Shown: one piece after another, positions 17,107-25,513 of the stretch
Layout of the letters: each line of letters opens with the position of its first letter
Position numbering within the stretch: the first letter of the stretch is position 1
Assembly: GCA_031082315.1 (NCBI GenBank)
Contig: JAVHLC010000008.1
Location: 62,001-126,000, forward strand
Length of the DNA: 64,000 bases
Source of the DNA: Thermodesulfobacteriota bacterium
GTDB lineage: Bacteria > Desulfobacterota > QYQD01
Direction: 5' to 3'
Position numbers and translations under genes: made by a program
The notes under the pieces: model-generated
What the model was told of the DNA's origin: nothing
What the model saw: the letters and a program-made list of their open reading frames with translations, nothing else
Databases searched by the model: none

Positions 17107-18462
17107 TCATTCAAGACCATATTTCTTGAGCTTACGCCAGAGGGATACCCGGTCTATGCCGAGCACTTCTGCCGTCCTGCTTTTGTTGCCGTCCATCTGC
17201 TGAAGAATCCATTGAATATATTCTTTTTCCCTCTCTTTTAGAGTCAAGAGTTGGTTCTCACGTCTCCTGAAGGTATGGATTTCCATCTGCTGCAAATCAA
17301 AGGGCAGGTCTTTCAACTCGATCGTTTCCTGGCCGGCGAGGGCTACTGCTCGTTCCATGATATTCTCAAGCTCCCGCACGTTTCCCGGATAACTATAGCT
17401 AGTCAGGATTTCCAAGACATCAAGCGAGATCTCCTTCGCTGCTTTATTACCGGCTCTCGCATATTTGTCCAAAAAATAGTACGTTAAGAGGGGAATATCT
17501 TCTTTCCTCTCCATCAAGGTCGGCATCTGCAGGGAGACGACATTCAGACGGTAGTAGAGATCCTGGCGAAAGGCTCCTTCCTCTATCGTTTTTTTGAGGT
17601 CCTTATTCGTAGCCGCAATAAACCTCACATCTATAGGGATGGGGTTTGTACCCCCAAGACGTATTACTTCTTTTTCCTGGATGACGCGCATCAGTTTGAC
17701 CTGCATGGACGGGGGCATATCACCCACTTCGTCTAGGAAAACCGTTCCTCCGTTGGCGGTCTCCAGGAGCCCTATCTTGGTAGAGAGGGCACCCGTAAAA
17801 GCCTCCTTTTCGTGGCCAAAGAGTTCATTGGCCAGGAGCTCTTCAGTGAATGCCCCACAATTGACAGCCACAAATCTCTTTGTGGCCCGCAAACTGTAAT
17901 GGTGAATAGACTGGGCGACGAGTTCCTTGCCGGTTCCGCTTTCTCCGGTAATGATTACGTTACAATCGGAGGGGGCTATTTGCTGGATGAGACGTTTAAT
18001 CTCCAGGATGCTCTTGCTTTTCCCGATGATCAAGGGCGCGTTGCCCTGGATGGTCAACTGTTGTTTGAGTTCCCGGTTTTCGTCCTGAAGCCGTTTCTTT
18101 TTTATCGCTCTCGCTACAACAAGACGTATCTCATCCAGTTTGAAGGGCTTGGCGACATAGTGGAAGGCTCCCTTTTTCATGGCCTCGATGGCGGAAGAGA
18201 CCGTAGCGTAACCGGTGATCATGATCACCTCGGTATCCGGGTGGCGCTGCTTGACCTTCTCGAGGATCTCCATGCCGTCTACCTTTTTCATCTTGAGGTC
18301 TGTGAGGACCAGATCAAAGGGAGAAGCTTCGAGGTGTTTCAGTGCCTGCATCCCACTGGACACGGCGGCAACCTCGTATCCCTCCTTTTTGAGGACATGT
18401 TCCAGGTTCTCGAGCGTAATTTCCTCGTCGTCGACGATCAGTATTCGGCTCTTGTCAGACAA
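17107..18462 (-). CDS. Sigma-54-dependent response regulator (NtrC/ZraR family)
   Basis: 451 aa. The receiver domain has the acidic pair DDEE near residues 11-14 and phospho-acceptor Asp55 (LVLTDLKMKKVDG). The AAA+ domain has Walker A GESGTGKE and Walker B GGTVFLDEVGDMP. The C-terminal Fis helix-turn-helix is NKSRTAEVLGIDRVSLWRKL. It would activate sigma-54 promoters when phosphorylated by the kinase encoded just upstream, whose stop it overlaps by 8 bases. The sigma-54 contact loop reads HEKEAFTGA rather than the usual GAFTGA, with Glu replacing the first Gly. The nearest sigma-54 promoter is the convergent one at 16243, making the small genes there its likely target. Confidence 0.95.
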   Translation of the reverse strand: MSDKSRILIVDDEEITLENLEHVLKKEGYEVAAVSSGMQALKHLEASPFDLVLTDLKMKKVDGMEILEKVKQRHPDTEVIMITGYATVSSAIEAMKKGAFHYVAKPFKLDEIRLVVARAIKKKRLQDENRELKQQLTIQGNAPLIIGKSKSILEIKRLIQQIAPSDCNVIITGESGTGKELVAQSIHHYSLRATKRFVAVNCGAFTEELLANELFGHEKEAFTGALSTKIGLLETANGGTVFLDEVGDMPPSMQVKLMRVIQEKEVIRLGGTNPIPIDVRFIAATNKDLKKTIEEGAFRQDLYYRLNVVSLQMPTLMERKEDIPLLTYYFLDKYARAGNKAAKEISLDVLEILTSYSYPGNVRELENIMERAVALAGQETIELKDLPFDLQQMEIHTFRRRENQLLTLKEREKEYIQWILQQMDGNKSRTAEVLGIDRVSLWRKLKKYGLE

Positions 18463-19876
18463 CCGCTTTCTCCATTTTTTTCTGTTCCAGGGGCAGTGCG
18501 ATGGTGAAGATCGTGCCCTTGCCCTCTTTACTCTTTACCGTAAGGCGGCCCCCATGTTTTTTTACTATACCATAGCTTACCGAAAGGCCAAGTCCGGTAC
18601 CTTGACCGACTTCCTTGGTGGTGAAGAACGGGTCAAATATCTTATTTAGGTTTTCCGGAGGAATGCCGACCCCCGTATCAGAGATATCAATAAACACCGC
18701 ACCATCTTCGGTACGGGCCTTAACAGACAATGTTCCGCCGTCGGGCATGGCATGAATGGCGTTCAGAATTATATTGAGAAAAGCCTGTTGCAGGCGGCTC
18801 CTGTCCACCATGGGATCGGGGATATCATCCGCGATCTGGACGCTGGTCTCCACATTGCTGGAGAGATCACTCTGGACGAGCTCAAGGCTGTCTTCCACTA
18901 GTTCCCTTAATCGCACGCGATCGATTGCAAATACCTTCTCCCGGGAAAATTCCAGGAGATTCCGGACTAAATCTCTGGCCTTGTCCGCCTGGACACTGAT
19001 ATTCCGCAAGAGTTTGCGGAGATAATCCTTATCCGAAGAATCGAGCTCCTCGATAAGGATTTGACAGGACGTGGAGATGTTGTTTAAGGGATTGTTAATC
19101 TCATGGGCCACTCCGGAGGTCAGGGTGCCCAGAGAAGCCAGCTTTTTGGTCTGTACGAGCATGTCCTGATTTTCCTTAAGCTCTTTGACCATGCGATTAA
19201 AGGTTTCTATGCAGGAGCCTACCTCATCGTGTGACTTGATCTCGGGTACAAAACTGAAATCTCCGTTGGCTATCTTGCGGGTTGTTGCCTCGATCTGGCC
19301 GAGCGGTTTTACGATGTGACGGCGAACCAGAGAGTAGGATACAGCGGCAAAGAATACAATAAATACTATAGCTCCAAGGGAGAGTTTTTGATATCGTTCC
19401 AATAACGAACTGATTTCCAGCCTTTCATGACGTACGAGGTCCTTGGTGAATTCGTAGAGCTGACGCCCGGTGATCCGCAATTCGTTTGCTTGCCTGCTCT
19501 TCACAGGCCCATCTCTGAGAAGGCTTTCGACATTCTGTTTGTACATCTCCAGATTGTGCTGAAAGGTTGCGAACATCTTAAGGCCGGCTACTTCGATAAC
19601 TTCTTTACGCAAGTTATAGCTCAGGTCATGAATGCGATAGACGTACTCTAAGACCTCCGCCAGACTGGTCTCGTCATGGTACAGAAAGTAATTTTTCTCC
19701 AACCTCCGCATTTCGAGTATGTTTTTTGTGAGATCGTCAGCCATCTCCACGAATTTCAACCTGTTATCAATCCGCTGGAGGCTGTTGTAAGCTACAATCT
19801 CTATAATCGAGATAATAAAGATGACTACTGCCAAGAAAAAGAATATCTTTTGACCCAGTTTTAGATTGATATGCAT
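18455..19876 (-). CDS. Membrane sensor histidine kinase (HAMP, HisKA, HATPase)
   Basis: 473 aa. TM1 covers about residues 10-30 and a periplasmic helical sensor of about 140 residues follows. TM2 covers about 168-187 (LGAIVFIVFFAAVSYSLV). Then come HAMP (KPLGQIEATTRKIANGDFSF), the H-box GVAHEINNPLNNI with phospho-His, and the HATPase domain with N box NIILNAIHAM, DTGVGIP, FDPFFTTKEVGQGTGLGLS. It is the cognate kinase of the overlapping sigma-54 regulator downstream. The helical periplasmic region (NFLYHDET, LEMYKQNVESLL) resembles chemoreceptor-like four-helix sensors. The ligand is unknown. Confidence 0.95.
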   Translation of the reverse strand: MHINLKLGQKIFFFLAVVIFIISIIEIVAYNSLQRIDNRLKFVEMADDLTKNILEMRRLEKNYFLYHDETSLAEVLEYVYRIHDLSYNLRKEVIEVAGLKMFATFQHNLEMYKQNVESLLRDGPVKSRQANELRITGRQLYEFTKDLVRHERLEISSLLERYQKLSLGAIVFIVFFAAVSYSLVRRHIVKPLGQIEATTRKIANGDFSFVPEIKSHDEVGSCIETFNRMVKELKENQDMLVQTKKLASLGTLTSGVAHEINNPLNNISTSCQILIEELDSSDKDYLRKLLRNISVQADKARDLVRNLLEFSREKVFAIDRVRLRELVEDSLELVQSDLSSNVETSVQIADDIPDPMVDRSRLQQAFLNIILNAIHAMPDGGTLSVKARTEDGAVFIDISDTGVGIPPENLNKIFDPFFTTKEVGQGTGLGLSVSYGIVKKHGGRLTVKSKEGKGTIFTIALPLEQKKMEKAVV

Positions 19877-20072
19877 CAGTAGTATCCCTTAAACAGAACA
19901 ATAGCAAAAACCGGTACTTCATGCAATAGAGAGGGACTGATTTAATCTTAGGCAAACATTGGCTGGGAGGGATGACGAAGCAGACTCGTCCCCATGGACC
20001 CAACTCCATGATATATGATATTAGATGCCGGAGATTAAGGGATTACCGCACACTTTAGGGGGAAGGATGCTT

Positions 20073-20267
20073 TTATTCTTTCCAGAAGATGCACTGGCCC
20101 GGGCAATTATCCATGGCTTCCTGAACCTTCTCTTCGGGACAGTCAAAACTGGTTACCTCTGCATGTTCCATAGCCCCTTCTTCAAAACGAAAGCAATCAG
20201 GGCACAGTTCCGCACATGATCCGCAGGCCAGGCAGTCCTCGGCCGCGATGTAAAATTCCTTAGCCAT
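20073..20267 (-). CDS. Small 4Fe-4S ferredoxin (Desulfovibrio type)
   Basis: 64 aa. Cysteines at 12, 15, 18 (CLACGSC) and 55 (NCPGQC) match the ligands of single-cluster ferredoxins such as D. gigas ferredoxin, with the shared ending CIFW. Additional cysteines at 22, 25, 43 and 59 could support a second cluster or a disulfide. It is a soluble cytoplasmic electron carrier. A strong ribosome-binding site (AAAAGGAGG) precedes ATG. It stands alone between the kinase gene and nikR. Confidence 0.93.
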   Translation of the reverse strand: MAKEFYIAAEDCLACGSCAELCPDCFRFEEGAMEHAEVTSFDCPEEKVQEAMDNCPGQCIFWKE

Positions 20268-20425
20268 CGTTGACCTCCTTTTGATTTTTGTATGCCATAT
20301 AAGAGGCGAATTACACGCAAATTTTTTACGGCTCTGTATCGCTTTTAGATAGTCTAGGGACTATTTCAGCGTAAAGTCAATAATAAATTTGGGGGTGTTG
20401 TTGCTGCTTGTCGGCTTCAGTAGTT

Positions 20426-20851
20426 TTATTTGAGATCCAGTCCGGATGTGGTCATGGTTAATTGACTATGTTTAATGCCTTTAAGGGCGTTAATCTTATC
20501 CGCCAGTTGGCGTACCTTCTCCGCCTCACCCCGGACGATGATAACCTCCAGACAGTTATGGTGGTCGAGATGAATATGTTGCGACGAGATGATATGTTCA
20601 TGGAAATCATGCTGCAGGTCCGTCAGTTTATTCAGTAATTCCCGCTTGTGGTGGTCATAGACAGAGGTAATGGTTCCGATTACCTGTTTGCCTTTGATCT
20701 TCGCATCCCATTCCCGCTGTACCAGTTTTTCACGTATCAGGTCGCGGATGGCCTCGGAACGGTTTGTATAATGGCGTTCCGCTATAAATTGATCGAAGGA
20801 GGCAATCAGATCGGCCGGGATGGATATTCCAAACCGGATGATATCACTCAT
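20426..20851 (-). CDS. nikR: NikR-type nickel-responsive transcriptional regulator
   Basis: 141 aa, normal length. An N-terminal ribbon-helix-helix domain (IRFGISIPADLIASFDQFI, then NRSEAIRDLIREKL) is followed by an ACT-like tetramerisation and nickel domain. The four nickel ligands known from E. coli NikR are all conserved: His81, His92, His94 and Cys100 (in QHIHLDHHNCLEVII). Such regulators repress nickel uptake when nickel is plentiful. No nickel transporter, hydrogenase or urease gene lies in this window, so its targets are elsewhere. Confidence 0.93.
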   Translation of the reverse strand: MSDIIRFGISIPADLIASFDQFIAERHYTNRSEAIRDLIREKLVQREWDAKIKGKQVIGTITSVYDHHKRELLNKLTDLQHDFHEHIISSQHIHLDHHNCLEVIIVRGEAEKVRQLADKINALKGIKHSQLTMTTSGLDLK

Positions 20852-20950
20852 ATTTGGATCCCTGTATCAGAAATTTTATAAAATAATAGCACGAAGCTAT
20901 CTGTTGTCAATTGTTATTGATAGGCTGATAGGTATCGGCAGATGTAAGAT

Positions 20951-21094
20951 AGTGTTCATCCGGAAACTGCCGTTTCCGAATGAAAGCCCTCAGCGATCAG
21001 CTGTCAGCAAAAGAATACGAGAAACAGCCTCTTAAGCTGAAAGCTGACTGCTGACAGCTCCATCCAGAAAACCGAGTTTTCTGGATGGAAACTA
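20951..21094. repeat. MITE-like element 1 (inverted ends TAGTnTTCATCCGGAAAC)
   Basis: The left end AGTGTTCATCCGGAAAC forms a hairpin (20955-20984). The right end GTTTTCTGGATGGAAACTA forms another (21060-21088). Between them lie GCTGA/TCAGC words. The outer ends are inverted copies of each other, as in element 2 (25272-25441). The element's last three bases are the stop codon of the HDOD gene. Confidence 0.65.
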
Positions 21095-22771
21095 ATTAAA
21101 CGATGTTTTTTTATTGGAATCGTTCAGGGAGGGTTTGGATGCCTCATTAATATCTACTATCTTGATGCCCCCGGGGAACTCTTTGATGATATATCTGGTA
21201 ATCCTGCTTATTTTTTGTGTCGTCTCAGCCATTTTATGTACTTGCTTGTAGATGGTGTTTATAGTCTGATAGTTTGGATCTTCCGGCGCTATCTTGAGCA
21301 TTAAGAGTTCCGTTATCCCCAGAAGGGCGGTCATGGGCTGAGCCAGTTCATGGGCAGCAGCCCCGGCCATTTCTATTACAGCCTTTAATTTTTCCTGCTG
21401 AATCCTTATCTCTTCTTCTTTTTTTCTATGAGTTATATCCCGTATAATGGCCTGAAAACCGGTCTGACTGCCATCTTTACATAGACAGCTTAACTTGACC
21501 TCGATATTCTGCTCTTTACCCTCTTTTGTCACCACAACCAGGTTGAGAGGCTTTAAAAGGACGCCCTGTTTTTTCAGAAGACCCAGACTTTTCAAGAAGT
21601 TATCCACGTCATGCACGGAAAACAGGTTCTGTAGGGATAGGGCGGCTATTTCTTCCCTGCTGTAGCCCGACATTTCAAAAAATTTCTTGTTTACTTCCAG
21701 CAGATTTCCACCGGGATCCAGAATGGCTATGGCATCGGAGGCATTTTCAAAGAGTTGCCTGTATTTCTCTTCCGACTCCTGAACCCGGGCCGATTCAATC
21801 GCCAGCTTTTCCTGTTGCTGGTGAAGTTTTTTGACTAAGACATCATATTCTATGTTAATCTTTCCGAGCTTAGTATTCGCCTCCTGAAGTATCTGATAAT
21901 AGTCCCTGATATCAGATGCATTGATCTCAAAAACATCGGCCAGGCCCTTGACCCTGGTTACAAAGGAATTCAGGAGTGAACTTATCTGATCCTGTGTGAA
22001 CTTAAAGAAGCGGTTTGCTTCCCGGGAGAATTGGGCTGTTCTATACCCGTTTTCTCCCCTGAATATCTCCAGCATAATATCCGAGAGATAGATGATCCGG
22101 CACAGTTTTTGGGCGTGGATGTGGTCACTGACCATCAGATCCGGATTATGGTGGCACCTTATAGTAAGGCTCATGGCAGGAGGCAGGCACCATTGCTCTG
22201 CGATGATTTCTCCCAACTCTGTATGATCGATGCCCAGAATCTCCTGCTCAATAGCCTTCATGGGCTGTCCGGATGCCTCTTTTTTTGCTAAGACCGTATC
22301 AAAAAGTTCAGGCTGATAGGTAGCCATGACCAGCACACCGATATCGTGTAAGAGCCCGAGCACAAAGACCTCTTCCGGTTCCTGGCAACCACATTCGCGG
22401 GCAATCATATCTGCGGCTGCTGCCGAACAAAAGGCATCGCGACAAAACCTCTTGTGATCAAATCTTCCCTTTTTCTTCAAGGCAAAGGCCTCGACGATGG
22501 AAATGCTCAGCACCAGATTACAGACCATCTTGAACCCCAGGAGGGCAATAGCGTGCTGGATGGTGGAGACCTTTTGTGAGAGGCCATAAAAGGGCGAGTT
22601 AACAAGGCGCAAGACCTTGGACGTAAGGGCCGGCGATTCCAGGATGACCTTGGCTAATTCCTGAGCGGTAGCCCCGTCCACGGCTATTTTCATCACTTTG
22701 GTGGCTGTACATGAGAGAACAGGTATGTCCTTTCCTGATTTAAGCCATTCGATCAATTGCTTCTTGATCAT
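21092..22771 (-). CDS. HDOD-PAS protein with a kinase dimerisation domain but no ATPase domain
   Basis: 559 aa. An N-terminal HDOD domain (residues about 15-215) has LRLVNSPFYGLSQKVSTIQH, LLHDIGVLV and DHTELGEIIAEQWCLP. A coiled linker (about 290-330) leads to a PAS domain (ESEEKYRQLFENASDAIAIL) and a PAC segment (FQAIIRDITHRKKEEEIR). The HisKA-like segment has AGAAAHELAQPMTALLG. It stops after about 65 more residues (GGIKIVDINEAS) with no HATPase motifs. It could sense a signal and act through protein contacts or phosphotransfer rather than as a kinase. The stop codon is supplied by a MITE-like element, so C-terminal truncation cannot be excluded. Confidence 0.88.
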   Translation of the reverse strand: MIKKQLIEWLKSGKDIPVLSCTATKVMKIAVDGATAQELAKVILESPALTSKVLRLVNSPFYGLSQKVSTIQHAIALLGFKMVCNLVLSISIVEAFALKKKGRFDHKRFCRDAFCSAAAADMIARECGCQEPEEVFVLGLLHDIGVLVMATYQPELFDTVLAKKEASGQPMKAIEQEILGIDHTELGEIIAEQWCLPPAMSLTIRCHHNPDLMVSDHIHAQKLCRIIYLSDIMLEIFRGENGYRTAQFSREANRFFKFTQDQISSLLNSFVTRVKGLADVFEINASDIRDYYQILQEANTKLGKINIEYDVLVKKLHQQQEKLAIESARVQESEEKYRQLFENASDAIAILDPGGNLLEVNKKFFEMSGYSREEIAALSLQNLFSVHDVDNFLKSLGLLKKQGVLLKPLNLVVVTKEGKEQNIEVKLSCLCKDGSQTGFQAIIRDITHRKKEEEIRIQQEKLKAVIEMAGAAAHELAQPMTALLGITELLMLKIAPEDPNYQTINTIYKQVHKMAETTQKISRITRYIIKEFPGGIKIVDINEASKPSLNDSNKKTSFN

Positions 22772-22905
22772 TATCTAAGACCTCTGTGTGCCGGCATTTG
22801 TTACGCTTATCGGCAGGGTGTAGTTTTACTATAGTAAAATTTTTTGGGCTCATCGTGAAAGAGTGTGGGTAAATTTCTCTTAAAATAAGGCATGCTTTTT
22901 ATTAT

Positions 22906-22992
22906 CCCCCCGTTAGCAAGGGGGGGCGAGGGGGGATTTGAAAGGCAAACAATTATAAAATCTCCCCTAACCCCTCTTTTCCAAAGAGGGGA
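22906..22992. repeat. G/C-tract inverted repeat
   Basis: CCCCCGTTAGCAAGGGGGG followed by CGAGGGGGGATTTG pairs imperfectly with AAATCTCCCCTAACCCC and CCAAAGAGGGG. It lies in the gene-free interval 22772-23301, which otherwise holds only further repeats. Confidence 0.55.
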
Positions 22993-23067
22993 ATAGAGAA
23001 GAGTAAAGAATTACCCATTCGATTACGCGAAGAGCCAATTTTTGTAGCTATTAGCAGCCGGGATGCC

Positions 23068-23116
23068 GCTCCTACGGAATGATACGCCAAAGGATCTCTT
23101 CAACCTCCGTAGGAGC
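23068..23116. repeat. Inverted repeat GCTCCTACGGA / TCCGTAGGAGC
   Basis: Perfect 11-bp arms are separated by 27 bases. Taken alone it could form a hairpin. It is of a kind often scattered between bacterial genes. Confidence 0.6.
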
Positions 23117-23184
23117 GCCTTCCATGTGCGACGTGATGAGTGATGGGGTGAGAATACAGAAGTCAGGATAAAAAACTTTTACTC

Positions 23185-23266
23185 TTGAACATGCATAGCG
23201 AGCGAATACGATGCATTTTACGTTGCATACGGAGATTCCCCGCAGCTTGCTGCGGGGAGCTTCAAT
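23185..23266. repeat. Dispersed hairpin repeat, copy C (medium form)
   Basis: It runs from TTGAACATGCATAGCGAGCG through ATACGATGCATTTTACGTTG to the CCCCGCAGC-TT-GCTGCGGGG stem and GAGCTTCAAT. It has the best-preserved hairpin of the three copies. It is followed at once by GCTGA-word repeats (23270-23304) that reach the transketolase stop codon. Confidence 0.85.
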
Positions 23267-23301
23267 TCTAAGCTGAAAGCTGACCGCTGATTGCTGACAG
23301 C

Positions 23302-25254
23302 TTACTTCCTAACCAGGCGTTTAACGGTTCTGGCTATAGAGACCGGATCCAGACCCTGCATACGGTATAAATCGTCCGGGATGCCCGATGCCCCATATCC
23401 GGTTACACCTAATTTTGCGAAGTGCACTTTTATACCTTTTTCAGCCAGGACATCTCCTACGATTTTACCTAAGCCGGTATAGACATTATGGTCTTCTACT
23501 GTTACCAGGACCCCGGTCTGTGCAGCCTTGATCACGCTGCGCCGGTCAAGGGGCTTGATAGAGGCCATATTGAGCAAGCTGACGGCCAGGCCATATTTTT
23601 CCTGCAAGATGTCTGTTGCGGCCAAGGCACGGGGGATCATGGCTCCGTAGCTTATAATACAGCCGTCCTTACCCCTGCGCAGCCAGTCAGCCTCTCCCGG
23701 TTCAAACTTATGGGCAGGGCCAAAGAACGGTTTGCCCTTTTTATCGGTTATAACCGGTACCTTAGACCGCCCCATCCCGACAAAGTGATTCCCTGGATTA
23801 GCCGCCACATACCGGATAATCCGGTCGGTCTGGTTCGGGTCTGCGGGGAGAAAGATGGAAAAGTTAAAGAGATTGTAAAGAAGTCCAATATAATCGATGC
23901 ACTGGTGGGTAGGCCCGTCTTCACCCACGTCCAGCCCCAGGTGGGTGCATACGAGCTTGAGGGAGGTCTCGTTTATGTCATTTAAGCGATGCTGGTTATA
24001 TGTCTCTCCCACGCCGAAGACCCCGAAGGTGCTGAAGAAACTGATAAACCCTTCTCTGCTCATAGCCCCGGCAATGGACGCCGCATGATGCTCCTGGATG
24101 CCGGCCTCAAAAAAGGCCTCCGGGCATAGGTCGCGGAACTTATCCATCTTGACCGATCCCTCCAGGTCACAGGAAAAGCCCAGAATTTTCGGGCAGCGGC
24201 CGCGGATATTGTTAGTCTTCGCCAAGTCCAGTAGGGCGGCTCCATAGGCGGAACGGTTGTCGGTCATTTTCCCGGCCTCATAAGTTATGGGAGCGCCGCT
24301 ATCAATCGACGGAAGGGGAGGCGTATAATGGGTTGAGGGGGAAAGGATTCGGTTTTTCTTTCTTTTTTCCATCCACAGGGAAGGATCGTCAGTAAAGCCC
24401 AACTCGCCCAAGGCCTTTTGCGCCTCTTCTAATCCCAGCGTTTGTCCGTGGTATTTGCTGCGATTTTCCATAAAGGAGACGCCCTTGCCCATTGTGGTGC
24501 GGGCAATAATTGCAGTCGGCAGGTGGGGATTTTCTGTTTCGCTGTTTTTGATCTTCCGTAGTGCGGCAAAGATATCTTCCACATCATGACCGTCTTCCAG
24601 GTAAATAACATTCCATCCATTAGCTTTGTATTCGGCACGAAGGTTTTGCGGCATGACCTCCTGGGTATCGCCGCCGATTTGCAGCCTGTTACGGTCAACG
24701 ATGGCGATGAGGTTGGATAGTTGATATTTGAAGGCAAACCGTCTGGCCTCGCAGACCTGGCCTTTTTGTTGCTCCCCGTCACCCATAAGGCAGAAGACCA
24801 GATTGTCCTGCTTTTTGAGTTTAGAGGCCAGGGCCATGGCAGCGGCGGCGGAGAGTCCCTGTCCCAGATTTCCGGTGTTCCATTCTATTCCCGGTACGCC
24901 CTGTTCCACATGTCCGGCAAAGGGTGACCCGGCCTTGCGGAATTCGAGTAAAAAGCGCTCCTCAGAAAAGTAGCCGAACTCACTTAAGACACTGTAGGCC
25001 GCGGGTGATATGTGGCCCATACTGATTACTACGCGATCCCGTTTAGGCCAGCGCGGATCAACGGGGTTATGTCTGATTATGGAATAAAGCATGATTAATA
25101 AATGCAGCGAGGAAAGAGACCCGCCCGGGTGTCCGCTGCCGGCCAGGGTTGTGCTCAGGATTATGCGCCGGGCGCAATTTCTCCACATAACTTCTAAAGA
25201 TTTTTTTTCTTCTACAGTCAAGGCTTCCTTGTTGATATCCAGTTTAAATTTCAC
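23302..25254 (-). CDS. tkt: Transketolase
   Basis: 650 aa in one chain. It moves two-carbon units between sugar phosphates using thiamine diphosphate, in the non-oxidative pentose phosphate pathway. N-terminal TPP domain: SGHPGGSLSS, NTGNLGQGLSAAAAMAL, and the TPP/Mg motif LMGDGEQQKGQ ending with DRNRLQIGGDT. The pyrimidine domain has FFEAGIQEHHAASIAGAMSR with the conserved Glu, then FSTFGVFG. The C-terminal domain (GLAVSLLNMASIKPLD, VTVEDHNVYTGLG) is complete. It supplies pentose phosphates for Kdo and nucleotide synthesis seen elsewhere in the window. Both flanks are repeat-filled, so it is probably monocistronic. Confidence 0.93.
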   Translation of the reverse strand: MKFKLDINKEALTVEEKKSLEVMWRNCARRIILSTTLAGSGHPGGSLSSLHLLIMLYSIIRHNPVDPRWPKRDRVVISMGHISPAAYSVLSEFGYFSEERFLLEFRKAGSPFAGHVEQGVPGIEWNTGNLGQGLSAAAAMALASKLKKQDNLVFCLMGDGEQQKGQVCEARRFAFKYQLSNLIAIVDRNRLQIGGDTQEVMPQNLRAEYKANGWNVIYLEDGHDVEDIFAALRKIKNSETENPHLPTAIIARTTMGKGVSFMENRSKYHGQTLGLEEAQKALGELGFTDDPSLWMEKRKKNRILSPSTHYTPPLPSIDSGAPITYEAGKMTDNRSAYGAALLDLAKTNNIRGRCPKILGFSCDLEGSVKMDKFRDLCPEAFFEAGIQEHHAASIAGAMSREGFISFFSTFGVFGVGETYNQHRLNDINETSLKLVCTHLGLDVGEDGPTHQCIDYIGLLYNLFNFSIFLPADPNQTDRIIRYVAANPGNHFVGMGRSKVPVITDKKGKPFFGPAHKFEPGEADWLRRGKDGCIISYGAMIPRALAATDILQEKYGLAVSLLNMASIKPLDRRSVIKAAQTGVLVTVEDHNVYTGLGKIVGDVLAEKGIKVHFAKLGVTGYGASGIPDDLYRMQGLDPVSIARTVKRLVRK

Positions 25255-25271
25255 GATAAACTCCCCGTAAT

Positions 25272-25441
25272 TAGTTGGTTCCCATCCGGAAACCCCGGGT
25301 TTCCGGCCTACGGTCGCCTAAGGCCGGATGGAGCGGTCAGCATTCAGCTTAACATGTTGTTTGTCTTGGTTTTTAGCTGATAGCTGACGGCTGATCGCTG
25401 AAAGCTTGAATCCGGAAACGGCAATTTTCGGATGAAAACTA
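25272..25441. repeat. MITE-like element 2
   Basis: The left end TAGTTGGTTCCCATCCGGAAAC (25272-25293) and right end ATTTTCGGATGAAAACTA (25424-25441) are inverted relatives. The interior has two hairpins and GCTGA words (25330-25408), the same plan as element 1. It lies between the sigma-54 regulator and transketolase genes. Confidence 0.65.
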
Positions 25442-25513
25442 GTTATAAAAACTTGCAGTCTAATAACCTATTTTCGAATGGATATGCAAGGGAAAAAATG
25501 GAGGCATGAGTGG

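Noticed and set aside
16676-17203. 175-codon plus-strand open frame
   Set aside because: Antisense to the end of the response regulator and out of frame with the 58-aa gene; composition is not protein-like.
20985-25408. Clusters of GCTGA words as a possible CRISPR array
   Set aside because: Units are short, irregular, inverted and lack unique spacers. They fit the interior of MITE-like repeats.
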